This document shows, one piece after another, positions 1 through 7,995 of a stretch of 22,593 nucleotides of DNA. Location: the NCBI GenBank assembly GCA_035405785.1, contig DAONJS010000018.1, positions 1 to 22,593 on the forward strand, in the 5' to 3' direction. Numbering within the stretch: the stretch's first letter is position 1; each line of letters starts with the position of its first letter. Below the pieces are notes generated by a model. It saw nothing but the letters and a program-made list of their open reading frames with translations, made no database searches and had not been told where the DNA came from. The position numbers were made by a program, and so were the translations under genes. Origin of the DNA: BPGX01 sp035405785. Its GTDB lineage: Bacteria; Bacteroidota; Bacteroidia; B-17B0; Aurantibacillaceae.

Positions 1-50
1 GATTGTATTATTTAAGGTGTAAATTTAGTCCTTTTTTTGATACAATCCCC
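1..50. mobile_element. Putative end of an insertion element (terminal repeat copy 1)
   Basis: Read outward from position 50 to 1, the sequence begins GGGGATTGTATCAAAAAA. It matches the sequence read outward from 22542 at 23 of the first 27 bases, after which the two diverge. That is how the imperfect left and right terminal inverted repeats of an insertion sequence behave. The GGGG edge is the inner boundary here, so the body of the element would lie to the left of the window. No transposase is visible and the IS family cannot be named. An alternative is a short dispersed repeat of another kind. Confidence 0.5.
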
Positions 51-66
51 AAAAATAACATGTAAG

Positions 67-84
67 GGCGTATGGCGATAGGCC
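67..84. terminator. Short imperfect hairpin downstream of the DUF2851 gene
   Basis: GGCGTAT (67-73) and ATAGGCC (78-84) form a seven-pair stem with one mismatch around a four-base loop. Read on the minus strand, a T-rich stretch follows about a dozen bases later. It sits 26 bp past the stop codon of the DUF2851 gene and could end that transcript. The U-tract is too distant for a textbook terminator. The sequence may instead be a decayed GC-rich intergenic repeat. Confidence 0.25.
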
Positions 85-109
85 TCTAACTAAAAACTAA
101 TAATTATTT

Positions 110-1381
110 TCAATTTTGTGTTATAATTTTTATTCCAATATTACATTCTGCACATCTTTTTTGTTGGCAGTATTTTGGATAAAGTTCTAAAATGGCTTGC
201 GATTGTAATGCGGAGTTAATAAAACTTTTTTGTTCAGAAAATTTTTTGATGATGGTATTTTCTTCTGCGTGAATTTTTTCCAAGTATTCTAATGCTAAAT
301 CCTGATAGTGTTCATCTCCTGTGCTTTTACCATAAAAGAATAAATAAGGCACTACTACATTGATTAAAATTAACTGAACGGCTGTATCTCCAAAAGAATA
401 TGACTTGCTAACAAATTTATCTTCATCAAAAGTGATGTGATTAGCAAAATATCCTTTTGGAGATAAATATATTTTTTTCAAATTATTGATGTCCGAAAAA
501 AATGTTGCTGGGTCGTGAAACATTTGTGGCAATTGATGTATAAACAATGCCAACTGATGTAATCTTAATGATGGAAAATTGGCTGGTCTCATCTTTGCAA
601 ATTTCCACAAATGCTCATCTAATGGTTCAATGTTGAATTTTTTCTTGAGAAACTCAAATTCATTTTGCAAATGCGTTAAGTAATCATCTTTGAAGTGTTT
701 ATTAAGAAATCCTGCGGTGCCATAAATCAATGCTTCTAAAATATCTAATCTGTCGGCATGTTTTAATAATTTTTTCAATGGCAGTTTTTCGCCTAATTTT
801 TCAAAGGGTTCATTATTTACCTTAAATCCTAAATGTCTGCAGAATAATCTGTAGAATGTTTCCTGATAATCTTTTGTTTTTTCAAAATAAGAATACACTA
901 ATTCATATTTATTTTCTAATCTTTCAATAGCTAATCTTTGCAACCAGTTATGAATAATAATTTCATCTAAATCCTTCCACAAATTAAGACAAGCAGGTTT
1001 TTCCTGATCATTTATCAATGACTGATATTGCTGAATGGTAGTATTTGAAATAAAATGTTTGAGTTCAACAATTTCAATGTTATTTGGTAAATCAATATTT
1101 GTATCATGTTCATATACTATGTGTAAAATAAGTGAATGGTAATTTTTATCATTTTGATGTTTGTGTTTGATGAAGTCGGAAGTTTTTTGGTGAATTTCAA
1201 TATTACCTGCTAATTGAATACCATCAATGCGAATGCGGGCATTAAAAAAATCCGGACCAGCATTTTTATTTAATTCTCCAGGATGAATAATCTCTACTTC
1301 TTTACCACTAATAGTTTTAAGTGGATATAGAGAAAAAATTTTGAATTTCCAAACGATAAATAATAGTTGCTCATTAGGCAT
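110..1381 (-). CDS. DUF2851 family protein
   Basis: A 423-residue protein that I recognise as a Bacteroidota DUF2851 member. The N-terminal stretch carries the family's signature around residues 26-62 (GKEVEIIHPGELNKNAGPDF, then GNIEIH). The C-terminus holds a cysteine cluster (YC, KRC, then C-N-I-G) of the family type, which could bind metal, although that is inference. There is no signal peptide or membrane segment, so the protein is probably cytoplasmic. Its molecular role is not established. The start codon overlaps the stop of the upstream DUF218 gene by 8 bp (ATGCCTAA), so the two are almost certainly co-transcribed and translationally coupled. Full length is typical of the family and nothing looks broken. 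Confidence 0.85.
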   Translation of the reverse strand: MPNEQLLFIVWKFKIFSLYPLKTISGKEVEIIHPGELNKNAGPDFFNARIRIDGIQLAGNIEIHQKTSDFIKHKHQNDKNYHSLILHIVYEHDTNIDLPNNIEIVELKHFISNTTIQQYQSLINDQEKPACLNLWKDLDEIIIHNWLQRLAIERLENKYELVYSYFEKTKDYQETFYRLFCRHLGFKVNNEPFEKLGEKLPLKKLLKHADRLDILEALIYGTAGFLNKHFKDDYLTHLQNEFEFLKKKFNIEPLDEHLWKFAKMRPANFPSLRLHQLALFIHQLPQMFHDPATFFSDINNLKKIYLSPKGYFANHITFDEDKFVSKSYSFGDTAVQLILINVVVPYLFFYGKSTGDEHYQDLALEYLEKIHAEENTIIKKFSEQKSFINSALQSQAILELYPKYCQQKRCAECNIGIKIITQN

Positions 1382-2129
1382 AGCCTTTGATTTTGTATAT
1401 GATATAACCCACCCACTCGTGAATGTATTTATACAATGTCATCATTGCTTCTGGATGCGGCAGTAAACAATGATCTAATTCAAATTTTCTCGGACCACTT
1501 GTTCTTTCAGCAGGATATGGAATGATATTTTCAAATCCTTGTTTTTCAAAAATGGCAACACTTCTTCTTAAATGATAAGCAGAAGTAATCAGAACAACAT
1601 TTTTTTTCGGAATGTGTAAAGAGTCAAAAATTTTTCTTGTAAATACAGCATTTTCATAAGTGTTTTTTGATTCATTTTCAATAATGATGTTGCTATCAGG
1701 GATATTGATATTTTTTAAGTATTGATAAATGTAAGCGGCTTCTTTATCTTCGGGATGAAGCACACTACCAGATCCACCGGTAATAATAATTTTTTTAATT
1801 TTATGTTGATGATAAAGTTCTATGGCTTTTAATAATCTATCGGCACTGCTTGTAAATTCTATTCTTTTTTCGGTAGGATCAATTCTTCCAATGCCACCTA
1901 ACACAATACCATATTCATAAGTTTGAGTAATAACAGGCACAGGGTATTTTTCCCACCATCTGCCTATTTCATCTATTATAAAAGCATTTGAGCAAATGTA
2001 TAACAAAGTTAGAGCAAATATCTGAATCTTTGTTTTGTATTTTGAATAAAATGAATAAATCATCAAAGCAAAAAACCAGAAAAGCGGCATCATTAAAAAA
2101 CTCAATATCTTTGATAAAAAGAAAAACAT
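1374..2129 (-). CDS. DUF218 (YdcF/ElyC-like) membrane protein
   Basis: A protein of 251 residues from the ATG at 2129. Two hydrophobic segments (about 1-26 and 35-50) anchor it in the inner membrane. The DUF218 domain follows, with the family motifs VLGGIG, SADRLLKA, IITGGSGS, ENESKNTYENA and LITSAYHLRRS. E. coli ElyC and YdcF belong to this family, and ElyC affects cell envelope integrity and lipid carrier metabolism. The exact reaction here is unknown. An upstream in-frame ATG at 2192 would add 21 residues, but these are encoded by a run of AGTGAAA-type repeats. The ATG at 2129 also has a TAnnTTTG box 7 bp upstream, so I prefer it. The gene overlaps the DUF2851 gene by 8 bp. Confidence 0.82.
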   Translation of the reverse strand: MFFFLSKILSFLMMPLFWFFALMIYSFYSKYKTKIQIFALTLLYICSNAFIIDEIGRWWEKYPVPVITQTYEYGIVLGGIGRIDPTEKRIEFTSSADRLLKAIELYHQHKIKKIIITGGSGSVLHPEDKEAAYIYQYLKNINIPDSNIIIENESKNTYENAVFTRKIFDSLHIPKKNVVLITSAYHLRRSVAIFEKQGFENIIPYPAERTSGPRKFELDHCLLPHPEAMMTLYKYIHEWVGYIIYKIKGYA

Positions 2130-2136
2130 ACAGAGG

Positions 2137-2144
2137 CAAAAGTA
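2137..2144 (-). promoter_or_regulatory. Bacteroidota -7 box TACTTTTG for the DUF218-DUF2851 unit
   Basis: An exact match to the Bacteroidota -7 consensus TAnnTTTG lies 7 bp before the ATG at 2129. Transcription would start within a few bases of the start codon, giving a nearly leaderless mRNA. No TTG element is visible at the -33 distance. The box supports the shorter start of the DUF218 gene, because the longer start would lie upstream of it. Confidence 0.5.
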
Positions 2145-2153
2145 AGGAATTAA

Positions 2154-2181
2154 AGTGAATAGTGAAAAGTGAAAGGTGAAT
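2154..2181. repeat. Heptamer tandem repeat (AGTGAAA type), four units
   Basis: Four consecutive 7-bp units read AGTGAAT, AGTGAAA, AGTGAAA and GGTGAAT. On the minus strand they read as TTTCACT-type repeats and would translate into a low-complexity FTFHFSLFT stretch. A looser echo (GTGAAAAATGAAAAATG) occurs at 2201-2217. Runs of this kind are familiar in Bacteroidota intergenic DNA. The repeat argues that the region is non-coding. Confidence 0.6.
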
Positions 2182-2184
2182 AGC

Positions 2185-2250
2185 ACTGACATTTATGTCG
2201 GTGAAAAATGAAAAATGTTTAGTTTTGTATGCTGACCGTAAGCGTCAGCA
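2185..2250. repeat. Two short hairpins in the 2130-2510 intergenic region
   Basis: ACTGACAT (2185-2192) pairs with ATGTCGGT (2195-2202) with one mismatch around a two-base gap. TGCTGAC (2230-2236) pairs perfectly with GTCAGCA (2244-2250) around a seven-base loop. The octamer CGTCAGCA recurs at 2243-2250 and 2376-2383. These belong to a cluster of dispersed-repeat remnants and match no RNA family I know. Confidence 0.5.
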
Positions 2251-2255
2251 CAATG

Positions 2256-2331
2256 ACGACAGTCCGAAGCAATCTCATAATTGTTATGTGGATAATACTT
2301 TTGAGATTACTTCGCTTCGCTCGTAATGACG
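2256..2331. repeat. Imperfect long inverted repeat of the widespread GTCATTGCGAG..GAAGCAATCTC type
   Basis: The left arm (2256-2277), ending CCGAAGCAATCTCA, is an imperfect inverted copy of the right arm (2302-2324), which begins TGAGATTACTTCGCTTCGC. A 24-bp loop separates them, and AATGACG follows at 2325-2331 (also at 2252-2258). The motif resembles the dispersed repeat GTCATTGCGAGCGAAGCGAA seen in intergenic regions of many unrelated bacterial genomes. It is visibly richer in G and C than its surroundings. It could fold into an extended stem in RNA or act as a recombination or regulatory repeat. No coding function is evident. The rest of the spacer up to 2510 holds only AT-rich sequence, including a TTCAATTTTCAATA-like quasi-repeat at 2385-2413. 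Confidence 0.6.
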
Positions 2332-2510
2332 GGTATTACATATTGGTCGAATGCTAATATTTTGCAAAACAACATCGTCAGCATTCAATTTTCAATATTT
2401 AATTCTCAATGTTCAAATGGGGTTTTTAATTTATTTTGACTTAAAAATTAAACTGAATAGTAACATTTTTTATTAGTATATTTATTGCGATTTATATTTT
2501 TCAATTTAGA

Positions 2511-5285
2511 ATGAAAAAAGGTATTAAATTATTTTGTAAGATATTCATTAGTTTTTTTGTGTTGAGTTTTCATTTACAATCTCAGGAGTTGCTGCATTTA
2601 AGGGGACAAATAGTAGATACTACATCCAAAAAAAATCTATCTAATGTTTTAATTTTATCTATAAGATTAGCAGATTCTGTTATTGTTCATTCAGCAAGAA
2701 CGGATATGGAAGGAAAATTTGATATAACATTGCCATTAGATACTTTTCAGATACTTTTTTTACATCCTGATTTTGGAGAAAAGTTTTATTTCATTATAGG
2801 AAATAAAGATAATAAAGAATTAGATTTTGGTAAAATTATTCTTCCACCCAAAGAATATCAGTTAGATGAAATTGCCATATTTGCTTATCGTGAGCCTGTT
2901 TATTACAAAGGCGATACATTAGTTTATGTTGCAGATTCTTTCAAAGTAAGACCTGATGCTACAGTTGAGGATTTATTAAAAAAATTGCCGGGAATAAAAG
3001 TAGATAAAAGTGGTAAAATTACAATTCAGGGAAAAACTGTAGATAAAGTGCTTGTAGATGGTGATGAATTTTTTGGAACAGATCCTACTACTGCAACTAA
3101 GAATTTGCAGGCACAGCAGGTAGAAACTATACAGGCATACGAACAAAAAAATAATGATGCTTCAGGCACTACTTCTGATAAAGAAACACTGCAAGTTTTG
3201 AATATTCAATTAAAAGATGAGGCAAAGAAAGGTTATTTTGGTAAAATATCCGCCGCAAGCGATGCACAAAAGTTTTATGAGAGTCAGGTCTTATTTAATA
3301 GATTTAGAAATAAGCAAAAAATTTCAATATTTGGTATATCTGGAAATACTCCAAATTTTCGCTTATCATTTTCTGATATTGATAAATTTGGTTTAGAAAA
3401 TGAATATGATTTTGATTACTTAGATGATTTTGATGATGAGATGGCTTTTTATGAATATAATTCAGAAAAAGGTATTCCTCAACTTTCAAAAGGCGGTATT
3501 TACTTTAATGACAAATGGAAAAAAATAAAGGTTAATTCTAATTATACATTTAATCAAAAATCTTTGAAAGTTGTTGAATCTGAAAAAAGTCAATATTTTT
3601 TAATGGATACTTCTTATCTGACAGAAAAAAATTCATCACAAAAAAATACAAGTTTTAATCATAATGTCAATTTAAGAATTGATGCAGATATTGATAGTTT
3701 GACAAGCATCACATTTTCTGAAAAATTTGAACTTAATCAAAATAAATCTACTTATCTTGATAGTATCATTTATACATCATCAAAAGATGTTTTATTCAGA
3801 AAAACAAAAACGGAATATGAATTTTCAAGTCAGGGATTATTAAGCAATTCAAGAATTGAATTGAATAGAAAATTCAAGAAAAAAGACAGAGAATTTTTTA
3901 TGAGATATAATTTGAATTACAAAAATAATGAACAAGATGGAATGTTGCATTCAAACAATCAATATTTTGTAACAATGCCAGCATTGCCAAATTACAATCA
4001 ACAAAAAAATGGTCAAACGAATTATTACACGCATAAAATATATGCTCGCTTTAATGAACCACTTTCAAAATATTTTAAGTTGAATTTAAATTATGAATAT
4101 CAATATTCCTCTGGTGATATTAAAATGAATTCATTTAATCCAAATTCAAATAATGATTTTGTGATATTAGATTCTTTGTATTCTAATTCTTTTTCTCCAC
4201 AATTTATTCAGCACTTGCCTTCTGCCGGATTAGAATTTAATTACAAAAAATTTACAATTATCAGTGGAACAAGTTTGAGAATAATTGATATTCAAAACTC
4301 AAATCGTTTTAATAATGAAAAAATTCATTATACAATGAATAACTGGCTACCTAATACAAGAATTATTTTTCGTCCAAATAAAACAAGTCAGGTTCGTTTG
4401 AGTTATAGAATGGGTTCTGCAATCCCTGATATTACTAAATTACAGCCATTAAGAAATAATAATAATCCAAATTTTATTGTTATAGGTAATCCAAACTTAA
4501 AACCTACAATTGAACATAAATTTGATTTATCAAGTTATACCTATAAACCTGTTTCCAGAAATTATTACTGGTTTGGAATTAATTACAATTACAATCAACA
4601 AGGATTTGCTAACTCTGTATATTATGATTCAACAGGCAGAAGTATTTCACAAACAATAAATGTAAAGGATAATTATTCACTAAACTCATATTTAGGTTTG
4701 AATATTAATTTGTTTTCAGGATTAATTGAAGTTAGTCCTAATTTAAGTTATTCAACATACAGAAATATAAATTTTGTGAATCATATAATGAACAAAACAA
4801 TAAATGAATCATATAGTGGAAACCTAAGAATCAGTTTTAATATTGATAAGGAAAATTTATCATTACAATTTGGTCCATCGGCAGGAATGTTTTATAGTGT
4901 TCCAAAAGCCACATTAAACAATCAAAGTAACTTACCTTATACAAATTATGATTATTCATTTTATGCAGATATGAATTTTTTGAAAAGATATTTTTTCCAA
5001 ACAGATATAAATTATACTGAATACAAAAATTACTATGCAGGATTTAATCAAAATCCATTGATATGGAATGCTTCAATAGGTGCTAAGGTGGATAAACATA
5101 AAAAATTAAAAGTTTCTATTCTTGCACATGATATACTGAATCAAAATATAAGTATAAGCAGGAATATCAGCACAAATGTTATCAGAGACAGTAAAGTAAA
5201 TATTATCAGAAGGTATTTTTTACTGGAACTTGTATATAATATCAACAGCACGAAATCAAGCAGTGATGAAGATGAAGATGAATAA
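2511..5285 (+). CDS. Outer-membrane beta-barrel protein (TonB-receptor-like, PF14905 type)
   Basis: A 924-residue outer-membrane protein. A signal peptide (about 1-25, ending in LQSQ) is followed by a carboxypeptidase-regulatory-like beta-sandwich (about 28-110). A plug-like domain follows (about 118-215; DATVEDLLKKLPGIKVDKSG, then VDKVLVDGDEFFGTDP). The long remainder is strand-rich and fits the outer-membrane beta-barrel family common in Bacteroidota. Substrate or partner is unknown. I saw no TonB box near the N-terminus. Unusually, the chain ends with an acidic SSSDEDEDE tail beyond the last predicted strand instead of an aromatic residue. The next gene, a GLPGLI protein, overlaps its 3' end, and this pairing is common in the phylum. 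The region upstream of the start has only an imperfect -7 box (TATATTTT, 2493-2500). Confidence 0.85.
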   Translation: MKKGIKLFCKIFISFFVLSFHLQSQELLHLRGQIVDTTSKKNLSNVLILSIRLADSVIVHSARTDMEGKFDITLPLDTFQILFLHPDFGEKFYFIIGNKDNKELDFGKIILPPKEYQLDEIAIFAYREPVYYKGDTLVYVADSFKVRPDATVEDLLKKLPGIKVDKSGKITIQGKTVDKVLVDGDEFFGTDPTTATKNLQAQQVETIQAYEQKNNDASGTTSDKETLQVLNIQLKDEAKKGYFGKISAASDAQKFYESQVLFNRFRNKQKISIFGISGNTPNFRLSFSDIDKFGLENEYDFDYLDDFDDEMAFYEYNSEKGIPQLSKGGIYFNDKWKKIKVNSNYTFNQKSLKVVESEKSQYFLMDTSYLTEKNSSQKNTSFNHNVNLRIDADIDSLTSITFSEKFELNQNKSTYLDSIIYTSSKDVLFRKTKTEYEFSSQGLLSNSRIELNRKFKKKDREFFMRYNLNYKNNEQDGMLHSNNQYFVTMPALPNYNQQKNGQTNYYTHKIYARFNEPLSKYFKLNLNYEYQYSSGDIKMNSFNPNSNNDFVILDSLYSNSFSPQFIQHLPSAGLEFNYKKFTIISGTSLRIIDIQNSNRFNNEKIHYTMNNWLPNTRIIFRPNKTSQVRLSYRMGSAIPDITKLQPLRNNNNPNFIVIGNPNLKPTIEHKFDLSSYTYKPVSRNYYWFGINYNYNQQGFANSVYYDSTGRSISQTINVKDNYSLNSYLGLNINLFSGLIEVSPNLSYSTYRNINFVNHIMNKTINESYSGNLRISFNIDKENLSLQFGPSAGMFYSVPKATLNNQSNLPYTNYDYSFYADMNFLKRYFFQTDINYTEYKNYYAGFNQNPLIWNASIGAKVDKHKKLKVSILAHDILNQNISISRNISTNVIRDSKVNIIRRYFLLELVYNINSTKSSSDEDEDE

Positions 5286-6024
5286 AAATTTAAATATATT
5301 TTTTATTTGTGTAATAATTGTATTGCATAGTGGCTTTTATTTTAATTTATTTAGTCAGATAAATCAGGGGAAAATAGTTTATGAAAGAAAAACAAATTTA
5401 TTGAAAAGATTTTCAAAAATTGACTGGATGAAAGAGTGGCTGGAAGAAGAAAAAGAATTAAGAATAAAAACTGATGAGTTTGAATTATATTTTAATGATA
5501 CAATGTCTGCGTTTTTACCAAAAGAAGCAGAAAAAAATGAATGGATGCAGTGGGCTACATCATTGAATAAAGTTTATACTAATTTCAAAGCAAATGAAAA
5601 AATCACATTTAAAGATATATTTGGTGAAATATTTGTATTGAAAGATAGCATTCCTAAACGACAATGGAAATATACAGGCAGAAAAAGAAAAATTGCAGGA
5701 TTTGAATGCTTACAATTAATATGGCAGGAAAATGATAGCACAAGAATATATGCGTGGATTTCAACTGCATTATCTGCTCCTGTTGGACCCGAAAGTTTTG
5801 TTGGATTGCCGGGAACAGTGCTTGGACTTGCTACTGAAGATGGCGGAATAGTGTATTTTGCAAAATCAATATCAATAGGAAATGTGCCTGCCGATAAATT
5901 TAAGATTCCTAAAATTAAAAAAACACAAACCACACAAGAATTGTATGAGTATCTAAAAACACATCACAACAAATCAAAATGGGATAAATTGACATTAAGT
6001 TTAAATTTTGGAGGTGTGAATTGA
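5278..6024 (+). CDS. GLPGLI family protein
   Basis: A secreted protein of 248 residues from the ATG at 5278. The N-terminus is a signal peptide (MNKNLNIFFICVIIVLHSGF, cleavage near LFSQ). The family motif appears as ESFVGLPGTVLGL around residues 176-188, preceded by the typical Y-W-A-like segment (IYAWIS) and followed by a C-terminal lysine-rich part. GLPGLI proteins are Bacteroidota-specific, of unknown biochemical role, and often sit beside outer-membrane beta-barrel genes as here. The start is ambiguous: ATG at 5266, 5272 and 5278 are all in frame. 5278 gives the cleanest signal peptide and an 8-bp overlap (ATGAATAA) with the preceding stop. A further in-frame ATG at 5230 would sit deep inside the receptor gene. 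Confidence 0.85.
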   Translation: MNKNLNIFFICVIIVLHSGFYFNLFSQINQGKIVYERKTNLLKRFSKIDWMKEWLEEEKELRIKTDEFELYFNDTMSAFLPKEAEKNEWMQWATSLNKVYTNFKANEKITFKDIFGEIFVLKDSIPKRQWKYTGRKRKIAGFECLQLIWQENDSTRIYAWISTALSAPVGPESFVGLPGTVLGLATEDGGIVYFAKSISIGNVPADKFKIPKIKKTQTTQELYEYLKTHHNKSKWDKLTLSLNFGGVN

Positions 6025-6040
6025 TAATTGTTGAAATAAC

Positions 6041-7933
6041 CTAATACTTAATGTTATTGTGTATTAAAGTATTATTATATGCCTGAACAACTCGTTTAAG
6101 TAATGTTTCGTTTTGTTCTTGAATGGTTTTATCAAGTTTTACTTCTAATAAAGTATCATTTTTATAATACCATTGATGTTGTAATTGAAAATTTGAAAAA
6201 ACACTAATGGTTGAATCATTTGCTAAATAATAATTTCCATTTTCATAATACAATGCATAATGTTTTACTGATTCATCAAAATAATTATTCCCTAATGAAA
6301 AGAATTTATGCGGATAATGTAGTAAATACAAGCAAGTTGGTAATATATCAATTTGTTGAAAAATGTTATTGTAAATTACTTGTTTAGATTGTTGTGGATC
6401 AAAAATTAAAACTGGAATTTGATACCTTCCTGAAATACTTGAAAAATAAGGATCTTCAGAGATACCAGTATGATCTGCAGTGATGATGAATAATGTATTT
6501 TTATACCACTTTTGATGTTGTGCATTTTCAAAAAACTTTTTCAAAGATAAATCAGTATATCTTAAACATTGATGAATGGGCAAGTTTCCTTTTGGTATAA
6601 CGTCTTCATATTGTTTTGGAACATTAAAAGGATGATGCGAACTTAATGTAAAAATACTTGCAAAAAATGGTTCTTTAAATTCTGAAAATTTTTTTGATGC
6701 AAATTGTAAAAATGGCTCATCCCAAATTCCCCAATAACCGTCAAAATCAGATGAATTTGGATATTCATTTTTACCAAAATACTTATCAAATCCTGCTTGT
6801 TTGGAATAAGCATCAAAATTCATTGTGCCATTAATACCTCCGTGAAAAAATGCAGTGTAGTAATTTTCTTTTTTCAATAAACTTGCAAGTGAAGGCACAG
6901 AATTATTACAATACAATGAATTGATAAATGGATTATCCATCCAACTTGGCATTGATGAAAGAATAGCAGGAATACCTTCAATAGATTTAGTTCCATTACT
7001 AAATGCATTTTCAAAAACCATAGATACTTCCATTAAACTATCTAAAAATGGTGTGTAAGATTTTCTATTCCCTAATTTTGTATATTCTTTTGAAAAACTT
7101 TCTAAAATAATAACAACCACATTTTTCTTAATCATTGTATCAAAAGGATATTTTTTGTATAACTTTAATTGATTGATATTTTCATTATCATCAAAAAATT
7201 GTAATTCATCTAATTTTTTTTGTTCCATTGATTTTATGATTGAAAAAGGCGTGTTCAAAACCAATGCAGTATATTGTGGTTCTGCATAAAATGTAGCATC
7301 TACAAGATCTAATGGAATTCTTTGTAATCCTCCACGAATTGAAATAATTGAAAATGCTGTTGTAAATAGAACATTTAATACAACAACTAAAACACTTTTT
7401 TTATTTTTTAATGTAAATTCATTTTCCTTTGTTATTGATAAAATGATTTTTTGATAAATTTTAAAATTAAGCCAAATCATAAATATCAATATGATTAATA
7501 GAAACCAGTAATCTTTCAAATAAACAGGTATTTGTTTAATAACATCTGTTTGTCCGCCTAATTGAAAAAATATATCTGCTGTAGATCTTTTATGAATGAA
7601 TTGAAAATAAGGAATATCTACAAAATTAAAAATCAAAAATACTTGTGTAACTGCAAATGAAACATTTGCACAAATTTTGAAAATGCTATTATATTTGCGA
7701 AAAGAAACAGGAATTAAAAATATAAAAATGAGTAGAATATTTGAAATAATAATGCTAATCCAATCAAATCTTAATCCTCCAAAAAAGATTTTTACTAAAC
7801 TAAAAAAACTGATTTCTTTGAAAGTAGGGTAGTGGTAAATATACATTGCTAATCGTGAGATTTGAAAACATAAAATACAATATATTAACCACAATAATAA
7901 TTTTTTCCATCTATTTATGAATACAGATAACAT
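6041..7933 (-). CDS. LTA synthase family / sulfatase-fold membrane transferase
   Basis: A 630-residue polytopic enzyme. About five hydrophobic segments occupy residues 8-200 (for example 10-30, 56-77, 88-106, 143-158 and 181-198). An extracytoplasmic alkaline-phosphatase-superfamily domain follows (about 270-550). LtaS-like catalytic features are visible: the first metal ligand in LESF (E278), the candidate nucleophile Thr in NGTKS (T315), WGIWDEP (401-407), SSHHPF (431-436) and TADHTG (485-490, D487/H488). In this family such enzymes move phosphoglycerol or phosphoethanolamine groups onto envelope glycans or lipids. The Bacteroidota substrate is not known, and no lipoteichoic acid is expected in a Gram-negative. 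It is monocistronic, convergent with the GLPGLI gene and divergent from recQ. Confidence 0.85.
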   Translation of the reverse strand: MLSVFINRWKKLLLWLIYCILCFQISRLAMYIYHYPTFKEISFFSLVKIFFGGLRFDWISIIISNILLIFIFLIPVSFRKYNSIFKICANVSFAVTQVFLIFNFVDIPYFQFIHKRSTADIFFQLGGQTDVIKQIPVYLKDYWFLLIILIFMIWLNFKIYQKIILSITKENEFTLKNKKSVLVVVLNVLFTTAFSIISIRGGLQRIPLDLVDATFYAEPQYTALVLNTPFSIIKSMEQKKLDELQFFDDNENINQLKLYKKYPFDTMIKKNVVVIILESFSKEYTKLGNRKSYTPFLDSLMEVSMVFENAFSNGTKSIEGIPAILSSMPSWMDNPFINSLYCNNSVPSLASLLKKENYYTAFFHGGINGTMNFDAYSKQAGFDKYFGKNEYPNSSDFDGYWGIWDEPFLQFASKKFSEFKEPFFASIFTLSSHHPFNVPKQYEDVIPKGNLPIHQCLRYTDLSLKKFFENAQHQKWYKNTLFIITADHTGISEDPYFSSISGRYQIPVLIFDPQQSKQVIYNNIFQQIDILPTCLYLLHYPHKFFSLGNNYFDESVKHYALYYENGNYYLANDSTISVFSNFQLQHQWYYKNDTLLEVKLDKTIQEQNETLLKRVVQAYNNTLIHNNIKY

Positions 7934-7956
7934 TTTAATAAGTATTTTAAGCCCAA

Positions 7957-7964
7957 TAATTTTG
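7957..7964 (+). promoter_or_regulatory. Bacteroidota -7 box TAATTTTG upstream of recQ
   Basis: An exact TAnnTTTG match lies 31 bp before the recQ start in the 62-bp divergent spacer shared with the sulfatase-fold gene. It predicts a short leader of about 25-28 nt. A clear -33 TTG is not visible. Confidence 0.45.
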
Positions 7965-7995
7965 CCAATTTTACGAATAAAATCTTATACATAGA

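Noticed and set aside
2130..2192. Longer DUF218 protein starting at ATG 2192
   Set aside because: The extra 21 residues come from the AGTGAAA tandem repeat, and the ATG sits inside a hairpin upstream of the only good -7 box.
2185..2331. Riboswitch or structured ncRNA upstream of the receptor gene
   Set aside because: The hairpins match dispersed-repeat remnants, lie about 180 bp or more from the start codon and resemble no riboswitch class I know.
3304..3489. Minus-strand open frame inside the outer-membrane receptor gene
   Set aside because: It is antisense to a well-supported beta-barrel coding sequence, has low-complexity H/Q/N-rich composition and no family match. The same applies to open frames opposite GLPGLI (5574-5933), recQ (8852-9181) and the T9SS protein (19930-20166).
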